A program made the translations under genes and the position numbers. From Alphaproteobacteria bacterium (GTDB taxonomy: Bacteria; Pseudomonadota; Alphaproteobacteria; Rs-D84): a DNA stretch of 38,632 nucleotides. Positions 1 through 11,361 of this stretch are shown in pieces. Positions within the stretch are counted from its first letter, which is position 1. The number at the start of each line of letters is the position of its first letter. Location: contig JAFRSV010000008.1 in assembly GCA_017427405.1 (NCBI GenBank), forward strand, positions 1-38,632, written 5' to 3'. The notes under the pieces are model-generated. The model made no database searches. It was not told the DNA's origin and was given only the letters and a program-made list of their open reading frames with translations.

Positions 1-1
1 C

Positions 2-358
2 GGTGAATCGACCGGTGGTGCGTATTATTCAGATTATGACTATGGCGCACTTGACTATGTTCCCGGCGCGGATGGTATGAGTGAAATGGAGGTTGTATCA
101 ACACTGCGCCATGATATTCAGGCATTGGATGAACAAATCGCAACGTGTGAACGCAAGCGCAAGGGCTGGGTCGCGGCGACGGTTGTTGGCGGTGTTGGTG
201 TTGCGGCGACGGGGATTGCGGCAATCGTGCAGCATAACAAGATTCAAGATAAAAAGTCGGAACTGGATCGCGTGCAAAAAGATGTTAAAGAAGCAGGTAG
301 TCAGGTTTCAGAGGCAAAGCGCGAATTGGATAAATTACAGCCAAAAAAGGGAAATTAA
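2..358 (+). CDS. Membrane/coiled-coil protein, 5' partial
   Basis: The frame is open to the left edge of the window, so the true start lies outside; an internal ATG at 77 is only a fallback. The visible C-terminal part (about 118 residues) has a Tyr/Asp/Gly-rich stretch, a short helix containing the Cys of 'ATCERKRKGW', a hydrophobic Gly/Val/Ala-rich membrane segment, then a charged Lys/Glu/Gln coiled coil ending in KKGN. The same order (Cys-x-x-Lys-x-x-Gly-Trp, membrane helix, coiled coil) occurs in the next gene, so the two are paralogues in tandem. The stop codon ends one base before the next ATG, so they are almost certainly co-transcribed. I do not recognise the family. A cell-envelope role is inferred from the membrane helix only. 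Confidence 0.75.
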   Translation, partial: GESTGGAYYSDYDYGALDYVPGADGMSEMEVVSTLRHDIQALDEQIATCERKRKGWVAATVVGGVGVAATGIAAIVQHNKIQDKKSELDRVQKDVKEAGSQVSEAKRELDKLQPKKGN

Positions 359-359
359 A

Positions 360-1751
360 ATGAAAAAGATAATATCATTTGTTGGTCTGTTTGCGGTTTT
401 TGGTGTGGGTATTGGTGATGCACACGGTGTCGCAATGAGTGCCCAGGTTCGCCGGTTGCTGCAAGAAAAGCAGGAAAAGATAGAGCAACTTGAAAAATGC
501 GAAGGAAAAAAGCAAGGATGGATGATTGCGGGAATATCGACGATTGGTCTGACCGCGGTTGGTGTCGGTGTGAACATTGCCCAGGCATCAAAGAGCAACA
601 GATTGTCATCCGAAATCGAAATGGAAAAAAGCACATTGGAACGCCATCAAAATGATTTGAATCGGATACAAAATGATATTGCCGCGGAACGCGCAAAACA
701 GGCGAAAGATGAACAACAAACGCAAAAAGATGATAACAATTTACCTAAATATATTCCGGCGGGTGGTGGTAAATATGATGATTATAGATTGACCTGTGAT
801 ACGGTTAGGTTCACTTTTGATAAAGTCGATGATTATAGAGTGGTGTTGGCAAGTTTGAATGCCGAATGTCAACGCGTTATGAAAAGAAATATGGTGAACT
901 TGACTGAATTGAGACTTGGTGGTTCAGATGCTAGCAAAGTTGTTTTCGAATGTTCAGGGTATAAAGAAAGTATAACATGTGAATCGGATGGTGGAATTGT
1001 CTTGAATGGTGGGATCATCGGGCAACCATGTGCCGAAGGTATTGAAAATATTGCAAATTCGAAATTTACTGGTGTGTGGACACGTGATGATAATGGACAG
1101 TATACTTGTAATGCAACCGCAAATGACAATTTGCCTATACCGTGTGTATGTAAAAAAACGGAAGGTGGGAATGGGGTGGTTAACCCAGAGAAAATCGGAA
1201 AAAAAGGAGAACAAACGGAATGTAAAGAAGGGCAAGTTCGTATTGGTGGAAAGGGTGCGTGTGTAAAAGTAGATCATGTAATAGCGCATGGTTACGATAA
1301 TACTGTGTGCAAATGCAAGGATGGTAGTGCGAATTGTACATTAGTAAAAGATGAGAAAGGTTCGTCTGTGTGTCAGTATGGAGAAGGAGCGGGCGAGAAG
1401 TGTAGTTGTGTAGAGAAGAAACCGTCATCACCAGAAAAACCGGCAAGTCCAACATATCAGTTACCATCGTATGGTATGGATGATTATTTGAAGTCTCAGG
1501 CATCGAAGAAGGCGGAAGAGAAACCGGCAAGTCCAACATATCAGTTGTCATCGTATGGTATGGATGATTATTTGAAGTCTCAGGCATCGAAGAAGGCGGA
1601 AGAGAAACCGGCAAGTCCAACATATCAGTTACCATCGTATGGTATGGATGATTATTTGAAGTCTCAAGAATCTAAGAAACAAGCAGAGGAAAAACAGCCC
1701 GTGGCTCAGGGTTATGAGAATCCTTTTAGAATTGGGTTGCCGGATAAATAA
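360..1751 (+). CDS. Secreted/membrane coiled-coil protein with C-terminal repeats
   Basis: 463 residues starting at the ATG at 360, preceded by an AAGGGA ribosome site; the frame continues upstream but that part overlaps the previous gene and is not used. Residues 1-22 look like a signal peptide (MKKIISFVGLFAVFGVG...). A coiled coil with 'KCEGKKQGW' follows, then a hydrophobic Gly/Ile/Val segment, a second coiled coil to about residue 130, a Cys-rich central region (more than ten Cys, many in C-x-C or C-K-C pairs), and three 28-residue repeats of the type EKPASPTYQLPSYGMDDYLK near the C terminus. The N-terminal half is homologous to the preceding gene product. The Cys content suggests disulfides in the periplasm or outside the cell. 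No enzyme motif is visible and the family is not recognised. A strong hairpin terminator follows the stop. Confidence 0.8.
   Translation: MKKIISFVGLFAVFGVGIGDAHGVAMSAQVRRLLQEKQEKIEQLEKCEGKKQGWMIAGISTIGLTAVGVGVNIAQASKSNRLSSEIEMEKSTLERHQNDLNRIQNDIAAERAKQAKDEQQTQKDDNNLPKYIPAGGGKYDDYRLTCDTVRFTFDKVDDYRVVLASLNAECQRVMKRNMVNLTELRLGGSDASKVVFECSGYKESITCESDGGIVLNGGIIGQPCAEGIENIANSKFTGVWTRDDNGQYTCNATANDNLPIPCVCKKTEGGNGVVNPEKIGKKGEQTECKEGQVRIGGKGACVKVDHVIAHGYDNTVCKCKDGSANCTLVKDEKGSSVCQYGEGAGEKCSCVEKKPSSPEKPASPTYQLPSYGMDDYLKSQASKKAEEKPASPTYQLSSYGMDDYLKSQASKKAEEKPASPTYQLPSYGMDDYLKSQESKKQAEEKQPVAQGYENPFRIGLPDK
1434..1685 (+). repeat. Three in-frame 84-bp tandem repeats
   Basis: Three copies start at 1434, 1518 and 1602. 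Copies 1 and 2 are nearly identical at DNA level; the third has drifted at its end (SQESKKQ in place of SQASKK). Each encodes 28 residues with the core PASPTYQL-(P/S)-SYGMDDYLKSQ. The near identity points to recent duplication or slippage, so copy number may vary between strains. Confidence 0.9.
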
Positions 1752-1758
1752 TGTTGAT

Positions 1759-1786
1759 TAATCCCCGCGGTGGCGGGGATTTTTGT
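1759..1786 (+). terminator. Rho-independent terminator
   Basis: A perfect 8-bp stem, ATCCCCGC (1761-1768) with GCGGGGAT (1773-1780), loop GGTG, followed by TTTTTG. It sits 9 bases after the stop of the repeat protein and closes this two-gene unit. Confidence 0.85.
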
Positions 1787-1819
1787 TGGGGGCTCATACC
1801 TTACTTAACTTATTTTATC

Positions 1820-2140
1820 GTCATACCGCGGAAACGCGGTATCCCATCGTCACAGTTGAAACCACAAGATCCCGGCCTTCGCCGGGATGACGAATCTCTG
1901 CAACCCCGCGGAGATCCCGGCCTTCGCCGGGATGACAAAGAAAATATACGGGATGACGGGAAACTACCCCACCGCCTTTCGGCGGTCCCCCCCTTCACAC
2001 AGTGAAGGGGATTACTTTTTCACGGCCCAGAATAGGGCCAGCAGCCATCCAATAGTTCCCCTCCATTGGAGGGGTGGCGCCGAACGGCGACGGGGTGGGG
2101 GTAAAAATCAAAAAAGCATTATTTCTATTACCCCCACCTC
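1820..2140. repeat. Cluster of intergenic palindromic repeats
   Basis: The 500-base gap between the terminator at 1786 and the gene ending at 2288 is filled with hairpins: ATACCGCG-GAAA-CGCGGTAT (1823-1842); two copies of ATCCCGGC-CTTC-GCCGGGAT (1869-1888 and 1914-1933), each followed by GAC; ACCGCC-TTTC-GGCGGT (1971-1986); CCCCTTCAC-ACA-GTGAAGGGG (1990-2010); CCCCTCC-ATT-GGAGGGG (2058-2074); and an 11-bp inverted repeat GGTGGGGGTAA (2094-2104) with TTACCCCCACC (2128-2138). This is typical of REP-like or non-autonomous palindromic elements dispersed through a genome. No gene is supported inside; open frames here come from the repeats. Confidence 0.8.
2012..2053 (-). pseudogene. 3' fragment of a duplicated superinfection-immunity-like gene
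   Basis: On the minus strand these 42 bases read IGWLLALFWAVKK followed by TAA. This is exactly the C terminus of the intact gene at 2288-2494. The DNA copies differ only at synonymous positions (for example CTG for CTC, GCC for GCG, AAA-AAG for AAG-AAA), so the fragment descends from a second functional copy, not from a recent duplication of the 3' end. Similarity stops abruptly at about 2054, where the palindromic repeats begin. Confidence 0.7.
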
Positions 2141-2287
2141 CCGGCTTCGCCGTACTCCTCCGGAACCCACCCACGAAAAATGTTTCACATTTTCCGCGGG
2201 GCCCGGGGGAGGAGAACTTGTCGCTCTGGAAAATGACGCGCGCGAATGCGCCCGCACTAAACACTTACACTAACACTTTCCACTAAT

Positions 2288-2494
2288 TTATTTCTTCACC
2301 GCCCAGAATAGGGCGAGCAGCCATCCGATGCCGGTCCATCCAAATACCCATGATGCAACGCGGATGCGCATGGCATCCGCCTTGCCTTTATCATTTTTTG
2401 CGGCCAAATACGCCGGTGCAAGTATAATTGCACACAGCGCGAGTCCCGCCACAATATATTTGATTATTAAAATTTGTTCAGGGCTCAGTGCCAT
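2288..2494 (-). CDS. Small membrane protein, superinfection immunity (Imm_superinfect)-like
   Basis: 68 residues with two membrane helices: residues about 9-30 (IIKYIVAGLALCAIILAPAY) and the C-terminal GWTGIGWLLALFWAV. The second helix, with the GW-T-G-W-x-x-A-x-x-WA pattern, matches the family named after phage T4 Imm, widespread in bacterial chromosomes; in T4, Imm blocks injection of DNA by a second phage. The chromosomal role is unknown. The start codon lies 3 bases after the enolase stop, with GGAAAG inside the enolase 3' end as ribosome site, so translation is probably coupled to eno. A truncated second copy lies at 2012-2053. Moderate confidence in family, low in function. Confidence 0.7.
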   Translation of the reverse strand: MALSPEQILIIKYIVAGLALCAIILAPAYLAAKNDKGKADAMRIRVASWVFGWTGIGWLLALFWAVKK

Positions 2495-2497
2495 TTT

Positions 2498-7077
<4,580 letters not shown>

Positions 7078-7084
7078 GTGTTAG

Positions 7085-7114
7085 TGTGGGCGCAAACGCG
7101 CCCACATTTTTTTT
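7085..7114 (+). terminator. Terminator of the autotransporter gene
   Basis: TGTGGGCGC (7085-7093) pairs with GCGCCCACA (7098-7106) around AAAC and is followed by eight T residues. It is preceded by GTGTTAGTG, the short motif that recurs beside other terminators in this window. Confidence 0.9.
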
Positions 7115-7135
7115 ATTGATTACTGACACTAATTA

Positions 7136-7585
7136 TTAAAACGGGATATCGTCGCCGATTTCGGAAATTGAAATTTCTTCGGCCGGTGCAGGTGCCGCGG
7201 CGGGCGTGGAACCCGACATTGAATCAACCGATTTCGCCCCCGATAGAATAACCATTGTGCCACTGAATTGATTTAATACAACCTCGGTCGTATAAGTATC
7301 AACGCCTTGTTGATTTTGCCATTTGCGTGTGCGAAGCGTGCCTTCGATGTAAAGTTTTGTTCCCTTTTGCAACATGCGTTCGGCAACTTCGACCAAATTA
7401 GGACTAAAAATCACGATACGGTGCCATTCGGTTTGTTCCTTTTGTTCGCCACTTTGGCGGTCGCGCCAACGGTCAGATGTTGCAAGTGAAAAACTTACCA
7501 CCTTTTGTCCGCTTTGCATTGTACGAACCTGGGGGTCTTGCCCGATATTACCAACCAAGATTACTTTATTTATACTGCCTGCCAT
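7136..7585 (-). CDS. ssb: Single-stranded DNA-binding protein
   Basis: 149 residues. The N-terminal OB fold (residues 4-110) has the family sequence [16 protein letters not shown], the ATSDRWRD strand, the TEWHRIVIF strand and the [13 protein letters not shown] strand, including aromatic residues that stack on ssDNA. A short Ala/Pro/Ser linker leads to the acidic tip DDIPF, which binds partner proteins of replication and repair. Length is slightly short but within range. Start chosen at 7585 with AAAGGA upstream. A TTGACA hexamer (minus strand, 7642-7637) could be its -35, but the matching -10 is weak. Confidence 0.97.
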   Translation of the reverse strand: MAGSINKVILVGNIGQDPQVRTMQSGQKVVSFSLATSDRWRDRQSGEQKEQTEWHRIVIFSPNLVEVAERMLQKGTKLYIEGTLRTRKWQNQQGVDTYTTEVVLNQFSGTMVILSGAKSVDSMSGSTPAAAPAPAEEISISEIGDDIPF

Positions 7586-7651
7586 TTTATATCCTTTTGT
7601 TTAATATGGTTTTATTGGAGCAAGAATTCGTGGCAATGTCAAGAGAAAGTG

Positions 7652-7720
7652 GGTTAGTGTGGGCGCGGTGCGCACAATTTCTTTTTTCACTGACCACTAA
7701 CCACTTGCACTAACACTTCT
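7652..7720. repeat. TTAGTG-type repeats around a hairpin between ssb and rho
   Basis: GTGGGTTAGTG at the left and its reverse-orientation relatives ACCACTAACCACTTGCACTAACACTT at the right (7692-7717) flank a GC-rich hairpin-forming stretch (TGTGGGCGCGGTGCGCACA). The arrangement is the same family as the tandem repeats at 17752 and 18336 but lies upstream of two divergent genes, not after a gene. Confidence 0.6.
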
Positions 7721-7722
7721 AC

Positions 7723-7750
7723 TTGACTTTTTGATAAAAATGTGTAATAA
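7723..7750 (+). promoter_or_regulatory. Promoter of rho
   Basis: TTGACT at 7723-7728, 16-base spacer, TAATAA at 7745-7750. The start codon of rho is 64 bases downstream of the -10, leaving a leader of roughly 55 bases. Confidence 0.65.
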
Positions 7751-7813
7751 TGGATGCCGAAGTAGGTTGTGGCGCGTTCTGTGTCACAGATTTTCCAAAA
7801 AAAGGACTTTTTA

Positions 7814-9082
7814 ATGCATATAAATGAAATAAAGGCCAAGTCGCCACAACAACTGTTGAAAATGGCGGAAGATATGGGCATCGAAGAAGCGTCGCAATTA
7901 AATGTGCAACAATTGCGCTTTGCGGTTATGCGCGGGTTTGCGGCGGATAAAAAAATTACACTTATTGGTGACGGCGTTCTTGAACGTTTACAGGATGGTT
8001 TTGGTTTCCTGCGTGCGCCGGAAAGTAATTATTTGGCCGGGCCGGACGATTTGTATGTGTCGCCAGATTTAATCAAAAAGTATGGGTTAAAAACTGGCGA
8101 TTATGTCGAAGGGCAAATTCAGGCACCACAAAACGAATCTGAACGGTATTTTGCGTTGGAAACAATTGAACGCGTGAACGGTGATGACCCAGAAAAATTG
8201 CGGCATCGGGTGTCTTTTGATGATATGACCCCGCTTTATCCGGATGAACAATTAAAGATGGAGGTTATAGGTGACACGGACAAGGGACGCAATTTGTCCG
8301 CGCGTGTTATCGACCTTATATCGCCGACGGGACGTGGGCAACGTTCGCTTATTGTTGCACCACCACGTACGGGTAAGACTGTTATGTTGCAAAATATTGC
8401 ACATTCCATCGCAACCAATTATCCAGAGGTTAAATTGATTGTGTTGCTTATTGACGAACGGCCCGAAGAAGTGACCGATATGCAACGCAGTGTCAAGGGC
8501 GAGGTTATATCTTCGACATTCGATGAACCGGCAACGCGACATATTCAGGTTGCCGAAATGGTTATCGAAAAGGCAAAACGTTTGGTAGAGGCCGGTCAAG
8601 ATGTTGTGATTTTGCTTGATTCCATTACGCGGTTGGGACGCGCATATAATACATTTGTTCCGTCCAGCGGCAAGGTTTTAACCGGTGGTGTCGACGCGTA
8701 CGCGTTGCAACGGCCAAAACGGTTCTTTGGCGCGGCACGTAATATCGAAGGCGGGGGCAGTTTGACGATTATCGCGACCGCACTTGTCGATACGGGTTCC
8801 AAGATGGACGAGGTTATTTTTGAAGAATTCAAAGGAACGGGTAATAGTGAAATTATACTTGACCGGAAACTTTCCGATAAACGTGTTTATCCGGCGATTG
8901 ATATTACCAAGTCCGGCACGCGCAAGGAAGATTTGCTGGTGGGCAAGGAATTACTATCGAAAATGTATGTGTTGCGCCGAATTATCAATCCGATGGGAAC
9001 GCTGGAGGCGATGGAATTCTTGCTTGATAAATTACGACTTACCAAGACGAATGATGATTTCTTTAATTCCATGAATCAATAA
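7814..9082 (+). CDS. rho: Transcription termination factor Rho
   Basis: 422 residues, the usual length. The start is the ATG at 7814 with AAAGGA about 9 bases upstream; an in-frame ATG at 7769 has no ribosome site. Rho is a hexameric RNA-dependent ATPase that ends transcription at unstructured C-rich RNA. Seen in order: the N-terminal Rho helix bundle ([15 protein letters not shown]), the cold-shock-like RNA-binding fold with '[21 protein letters not shown]', the P-loop (APPRTGKT), the Walker B region ([14 protein letters not shown]), the Q-loop [23 protein letters not shown] and the R-loop SGTRKEDLL. All expected residues appear intact. It has its own promoter and a strong terminator. Confidence 0.98.
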   Translation: MHINEIKAKSPQQLLKMAEDMGIEEASQLNVQQLRFAVMRGFAADKKITLIGDGVLERLQDGFGFLRAPESNYLAGPDDLYVSPDLIKKYGLKTGDYVEGQIQAPQNESERYFALETIERVNGDDPEKLRHRVSFDDMTPLYPDEQLKMEVIGDTDKGRNLSARVIDLISPTGRGQRSLIVAPPRTGKTVMLQNIAHSIATNYPEVKLIVLLIDERPEEVTDMQRSVKGEVISSTFDEPATRHIQVAEMVIEKAKRLVEAGQDVVILLDSITRLGRAYNTFVPSSGKVLTGGVDAYALQRPKRFFGAARNIEGGGSLTIIATALVDTGSKMDEVIFEEFKGTGNSEIILDRKLSDKRVYPAIDITKSGTRKEDLLVGKELLSKMYVLRRIINPMGTLEAMEFLLDKLRLTKTNDDFFNSMNQ

Positions 9083-9088
9083 TAGATG

Positions 9089-9113
9089 CGCACCGTTTGG
9101 TGCGTTTCTTTTT
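9089..9113 (+). terminator. Terminator of rho
   Basis: CGCACC (9089-9094), loop GTTT, GGTGCG (9099-9104), followed by TTTCTTTTT. It starts 6 bases after the rho stop codon. Confidence 0.85.
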
Positions 9114-9127
9114 AGGGAAAAACAAAA

Positions 9128-9352
9128 ATGCAAAAGTATTTGATAATCGCCGTTTGTGCGATGGTTTTGGGTGCGTATTTCTTTGGCGCGCGAATTGCAC
9201 GTGAAAAATGTGCGGTCCGTGGTGCAAACGCGCAAACAAATGAAATTATAAACAATGTAAATGTGGTAAGGGTGGCAAATGAAAAAACTGTTCATACCGG
9301 TGTGCGCGATATTCGTGACATCTTGCGACGGAAATATACCATTGCGGAATAA
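9128..9352 (+). CDS. Small membrane-anchored protein, Rz (i-spanin)-like
   Basis: 74 residues: an N-terminal membrane helix (residues 4-22, LIIAVCAMVLGAYFFGARI) followed by a polar helical region with Asn, Arg, Lys and Glu. The 3' third overlaps, in another frame, the start of a predicted lipoprotein (9279-9482). A type II membrane protein overlapping a small lipoprotein gene is the hallmark of the phage lysis pair Rz/Rz1, in which the two proteins bridge inner and outer membranes. It is shorter than lambda Rz (153 residues) and no holin or endolysin is nearby, so the identity is an inference from architecture. It might equally be a chromosomal envelope pair. AGGG at about 9114 is a weak ribosome site. 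Confidence 0.6.
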   Translation: MQKYLIIAVCAMVLGAYFFGARIAREKCAVRGANAQTNEIINNVNVVRVANEKTVHTGVRDIRDILRRKYTIAE

Positions 9353-9482
9353 ATCGGCGGCGGAAGTATGCCCGTGCGAATTTATATATGGGCGCGCATC
9401 CGATTGGGATACAATAAGTGATGATTTAGTACGAAATATATACCGGCATAATTTGATTTGTGAATCAATGCGGGGGAAATGA
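9279..9482 (+). CDS. Small lipoprotein overlapping the previous gene, Rz1 (o-spanin)-like
   Basis: 67 residues starting at the ATG at 9279, with a strong AAGGGTGG ribosome site that lies inside the upstream gene. Residues 1-16 form a lipoprotein signal (MKKLFIPVCAIFVTSC) with a lipobox-like V-T-S-C. The mature part has two further Cys in a C-x-C motif and one near the C terminus. The first 74 bases are read in a different frame by the upstream membrane protein. It ends 3 bases before the stop of the convergent gene, with no terminator between. See the upstream entry for the spanin argument. Confidence 0.6.
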   Translation: MKKLFIPVCAIFVTSCDGNIPLRNKSAAEVCPCEFIYGRASDWDTISDDLVRNIYRHNLICESMRGK

Positions 9483-9485
9483 TAA

Positions 9486-10424
9486 TTATTCACTATAATA
9501 TTCAATCATTGCGGCGGCGGCATCATGGATGCGCTGCATATTTTGTTCATACGCATCACAGTCGCGTGATATACGTGAACGGTATGCATCGCGCATATTT
9601 GATGCCATCGATGCACAATTGCGCAGGTGCGCGACACAGTATTCGTGGCCGGTAAGGAAAACATTTTGACCCTGAATTCGTTCTTCGGGCGTTGGCCAAT
9701 CGATGTCGATTGCGTTTTCAAGTCGCATCCATGAATTTTCGCCGACGTACCTGCCCACGCGTTCCATCCAGTATTCGTTCATTTCTGCGTCTGTCCACTG
9801 ACCCCCGCCGCGCAGGCGAATTATTTGCAATGTCATTTCGTTGATTTCATCTTGGTATTTTGAATCGATTTGTGTAAGACGTGCACTGCAATAACAACGA
9901 TTATATGCCGTGTTTTCGCGGGCACAGTAATTATCCATGCATTCGGTATAACCCGCAAGGCAACGCGTTGTTGGAACATCGTATGTGACGGTCACCGTTT
10001 CGGTTGTGTCGGCGGTGACGCGTGCGTTTTCCCGCGCGGTGCGCGGCGCAACACGGCGCATGTTTTTAGGGGCGGTGTTTTGGTTTGTTGCCGCGCGTGC
10101 GACAACACGGCGGGTTGAATTTTGGCTTGGCGCGTTCGCACCCGTTGCGGCGCGGGCCGTGGTTGCACCGGGCGCCGGGCGTGGAACAACGCGACGTGGT
10201 TCGGATGCGCGCTTGGTCTTAACAACAACATCAATTGGGTTGTTTGTCATTAGAACACTGGTCCCCGGGTTCAAATCGGTACGCATTTGATTATTCATAT
10301 ACGGGTACATATATGCGTATGCGTTCGGGTCAACATACATTGCCGGCTTTCGCACGGCGGCGGTGGCAACCGTGGCACATACGGCAAAGCAGGGCGCGAT
10401 AAAGAGCCGTATAATCCTTTCCAT
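9486..10424 (-). CDS. Secreted Cys-containing protein with Pro/Arg/Ala-rich linker
   Basis: 312 residues. Signal peptide at residues 1-22 (RLFIAPCFAVCATVATA). Residues about 30-60 are rich in Tyr, Met and Asn (NAYAYMYPYMNNQM). Residues 70-150 form a low-complexity Ala/Arg/Pro/Thr linker. The C-terminal domain begins with CLAGYTECMDNYCARENTAY and continues with a C-Y-C pair and later Cys pairs (HEYCVAHLRNCAS, RDCDAYEQ), suggesting disulfides in the periplasm or on the surface. I recognise no enzymatic motif and do not know the family. The gene converges on the spanin-like pair and reads away from the radical SAM operon. Confidence 0.75.
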   Translation of the reverse strand: MERIIRLFIAPCFAVCATVATAAVRKPAMYVDPNAYAYMYPYMNNQMRTDLNPGTSVLMTNNPIDVVVKTKRASEPRRVVPRPAPGATTARAATGANAPSQNSTRRVVARAATNQNTAPKNMRRVAPRTARENARVTADTTETVTVTYDVPTTRCLAGYTECMDNYCARENTAYNRCYCSARLTQIDSKYQDEINEMTLQIIRLRGGGQWTDAEMNEYWMERVGRYVGENSWMRLENAIDIDWPTPEERIQGQNVFLTGHEYCVAHLRNCASMASNMRDAYRSRISRDCDAYEQNMQRIHDAAAAMIEYYSE

Positions 10425-10467
10425 ATTTTCAGTTTAATAAAAATACCCGCGCCAAGGCAATAAGAAA

Positions 10468-10510
10468 TTTGTTGACAAACACAAAAATTATAGTATTATT
10501 TGTCAACAAA
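10468..10510 (+). promoter_or_regulatory. Promoter enclosed by a perfect 12-bp dyad (likely operator)
   Basis: TTTGTTGACAAA (10468-10479) and TTTGTCAACAAA (10499-10510) are exact inverted repeats, centres 31 bp apart (about three helical turns). The left arm contains the -35 TTGACA (10472-10477). TATTAT (10494-10499), 16 bases further, serves as -10, and the right arm lies over the transcription start. A protein bound here would block RNA polymerase. The right arm also carries the AAAGG ribosome site, so an RNA hairpin hiding it is an alternative. Confidence 0.75.
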
Positions 10511-10518
10511 GGTTAAAA

Positions 10519-11361
10519 ATGAATGGAATTTTTGCGTTTTCTTTTAAAATAACAAATTGGTGTAATTTGCGCTGTGCGCATTGTTGTGAAAATTCAGGCA
10601 AAACAAACCCACCTAATTTTATGCCACTTGACAAAATAGAGCGATATTTGGGTGAAATTCAAAACTTGCCGTACAATATATCTGAATACATTGTCATTGG
10701 TGGTGGCGAAGGTATGGCACCGTATTTTTTTAAGAATATAAAGTATATTCCAAGTGCGTTAAATTTGGTTTTCAGGGCAGGTAAGATTCCAACAATCAAA
10801 ACAAATGGAACATGGGGTGCGTCGGCTGATAAACGAAATTTAATACTTGGAACTTTGGCAAATGCCGCATATTCTGCGGATATTTTGATTACATTGGACA
10901 TATCGGTGGACGAATTTCATGATAATACCATGGCGGTTGCAGATTTGATTAGTGGTATTTTATCGAATGATTATATAATGGCAACTATAAGACCGGTTTT
11001 AGTTGGGTTTAATACAAATGGTTCGGCAAACGCGTTAAAGAAATTAAAAGCCGAATTAAATAATCGTAAAATTGGTGTCGATGAATTGCCAAATGGTGAT
11101 TTTGGGGTGTATAATGAGCGCGGAACAGGTATCCGTGTCCCTGTGGATTATTCAGGTGCAATTCATAATTTGGGGCGTGCAGTTGAAAATCGTGTGTATA
11201 CTTCGACGGATTCTCCGACAACACCATATGTAAATTGTGTTCAAATTGATAATAATGACAAAGTCATTTTAAATTATTTATATTCAGAAAAAATTTCTGG
11301 GTGTGGATTAAAAACAGTGATAAAAAGATTAATTGAAAGAGCGGCTGAACATGGTGCATGA
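10519..11361 (+). CDS. Radical SAM enzyme of unknown substrate
   Basis: 280 residues. The cluster-binding motif C-x3-C-x2-C is at Cys15, Cys19 and Cys22 (ITNWCNLRCAHCC), giving a [4Fe-4S] cluster that cleaves S-adenosylmethionine to start radical chemistry. The SAM-binding GGE segment reads VIGGGEGMAPYF, with Gly for the usual Pro. 'LDISVDEFHDN' matches the conserved strand after the SAM site. No SPASM/twitch cluster is obvious; isolated Cys near the C terminus (YVNC, SGCG) could hold one iron but do not form a clear motif. The next gene starts 11 bases before this stop, implying a functional partnership. The gene sits directly behind the dyad promoter with a very short leader. Confidence 0.88.
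   Translation: MNGIFAFSFKITNWCNLRCAHCCENSGKTNPPNFMPLDKIERYLGEIQNLPYNISEYIVIGGGEGMAPYFFKNIKYIPSALNLVFRAGKIPTIKTNGTWGASADKRNLILGTLANAAYSADILITLDISVDEFHDNTMAVADLISGILSNDYIMATIRPVLVGFNTNGSANALKKLKAELNNRKIGVDELPNGDFGVYNERGTGIRVPVDYSGAIHNLGRAVENRVYTSTDSPTTPYVNCVQIDNNDKVILNYLYSEKISGCGLKTVIKRLIERAAEHGA

Noticed and set aside
1751-2280. Several open frames in the palindromic region after the first terminator
   Set aside because: They read through hairpins in all frames, lack ribosome sites and have low-complexity Arg/Pro/Gly products typical of GC-rich repeats.
9128-9482. A prophage lysis cassette
   Set aside because: No holin, endolysin or other phage gene is adjacent; only the spanin-like overlap is seen, so prophage was not called.
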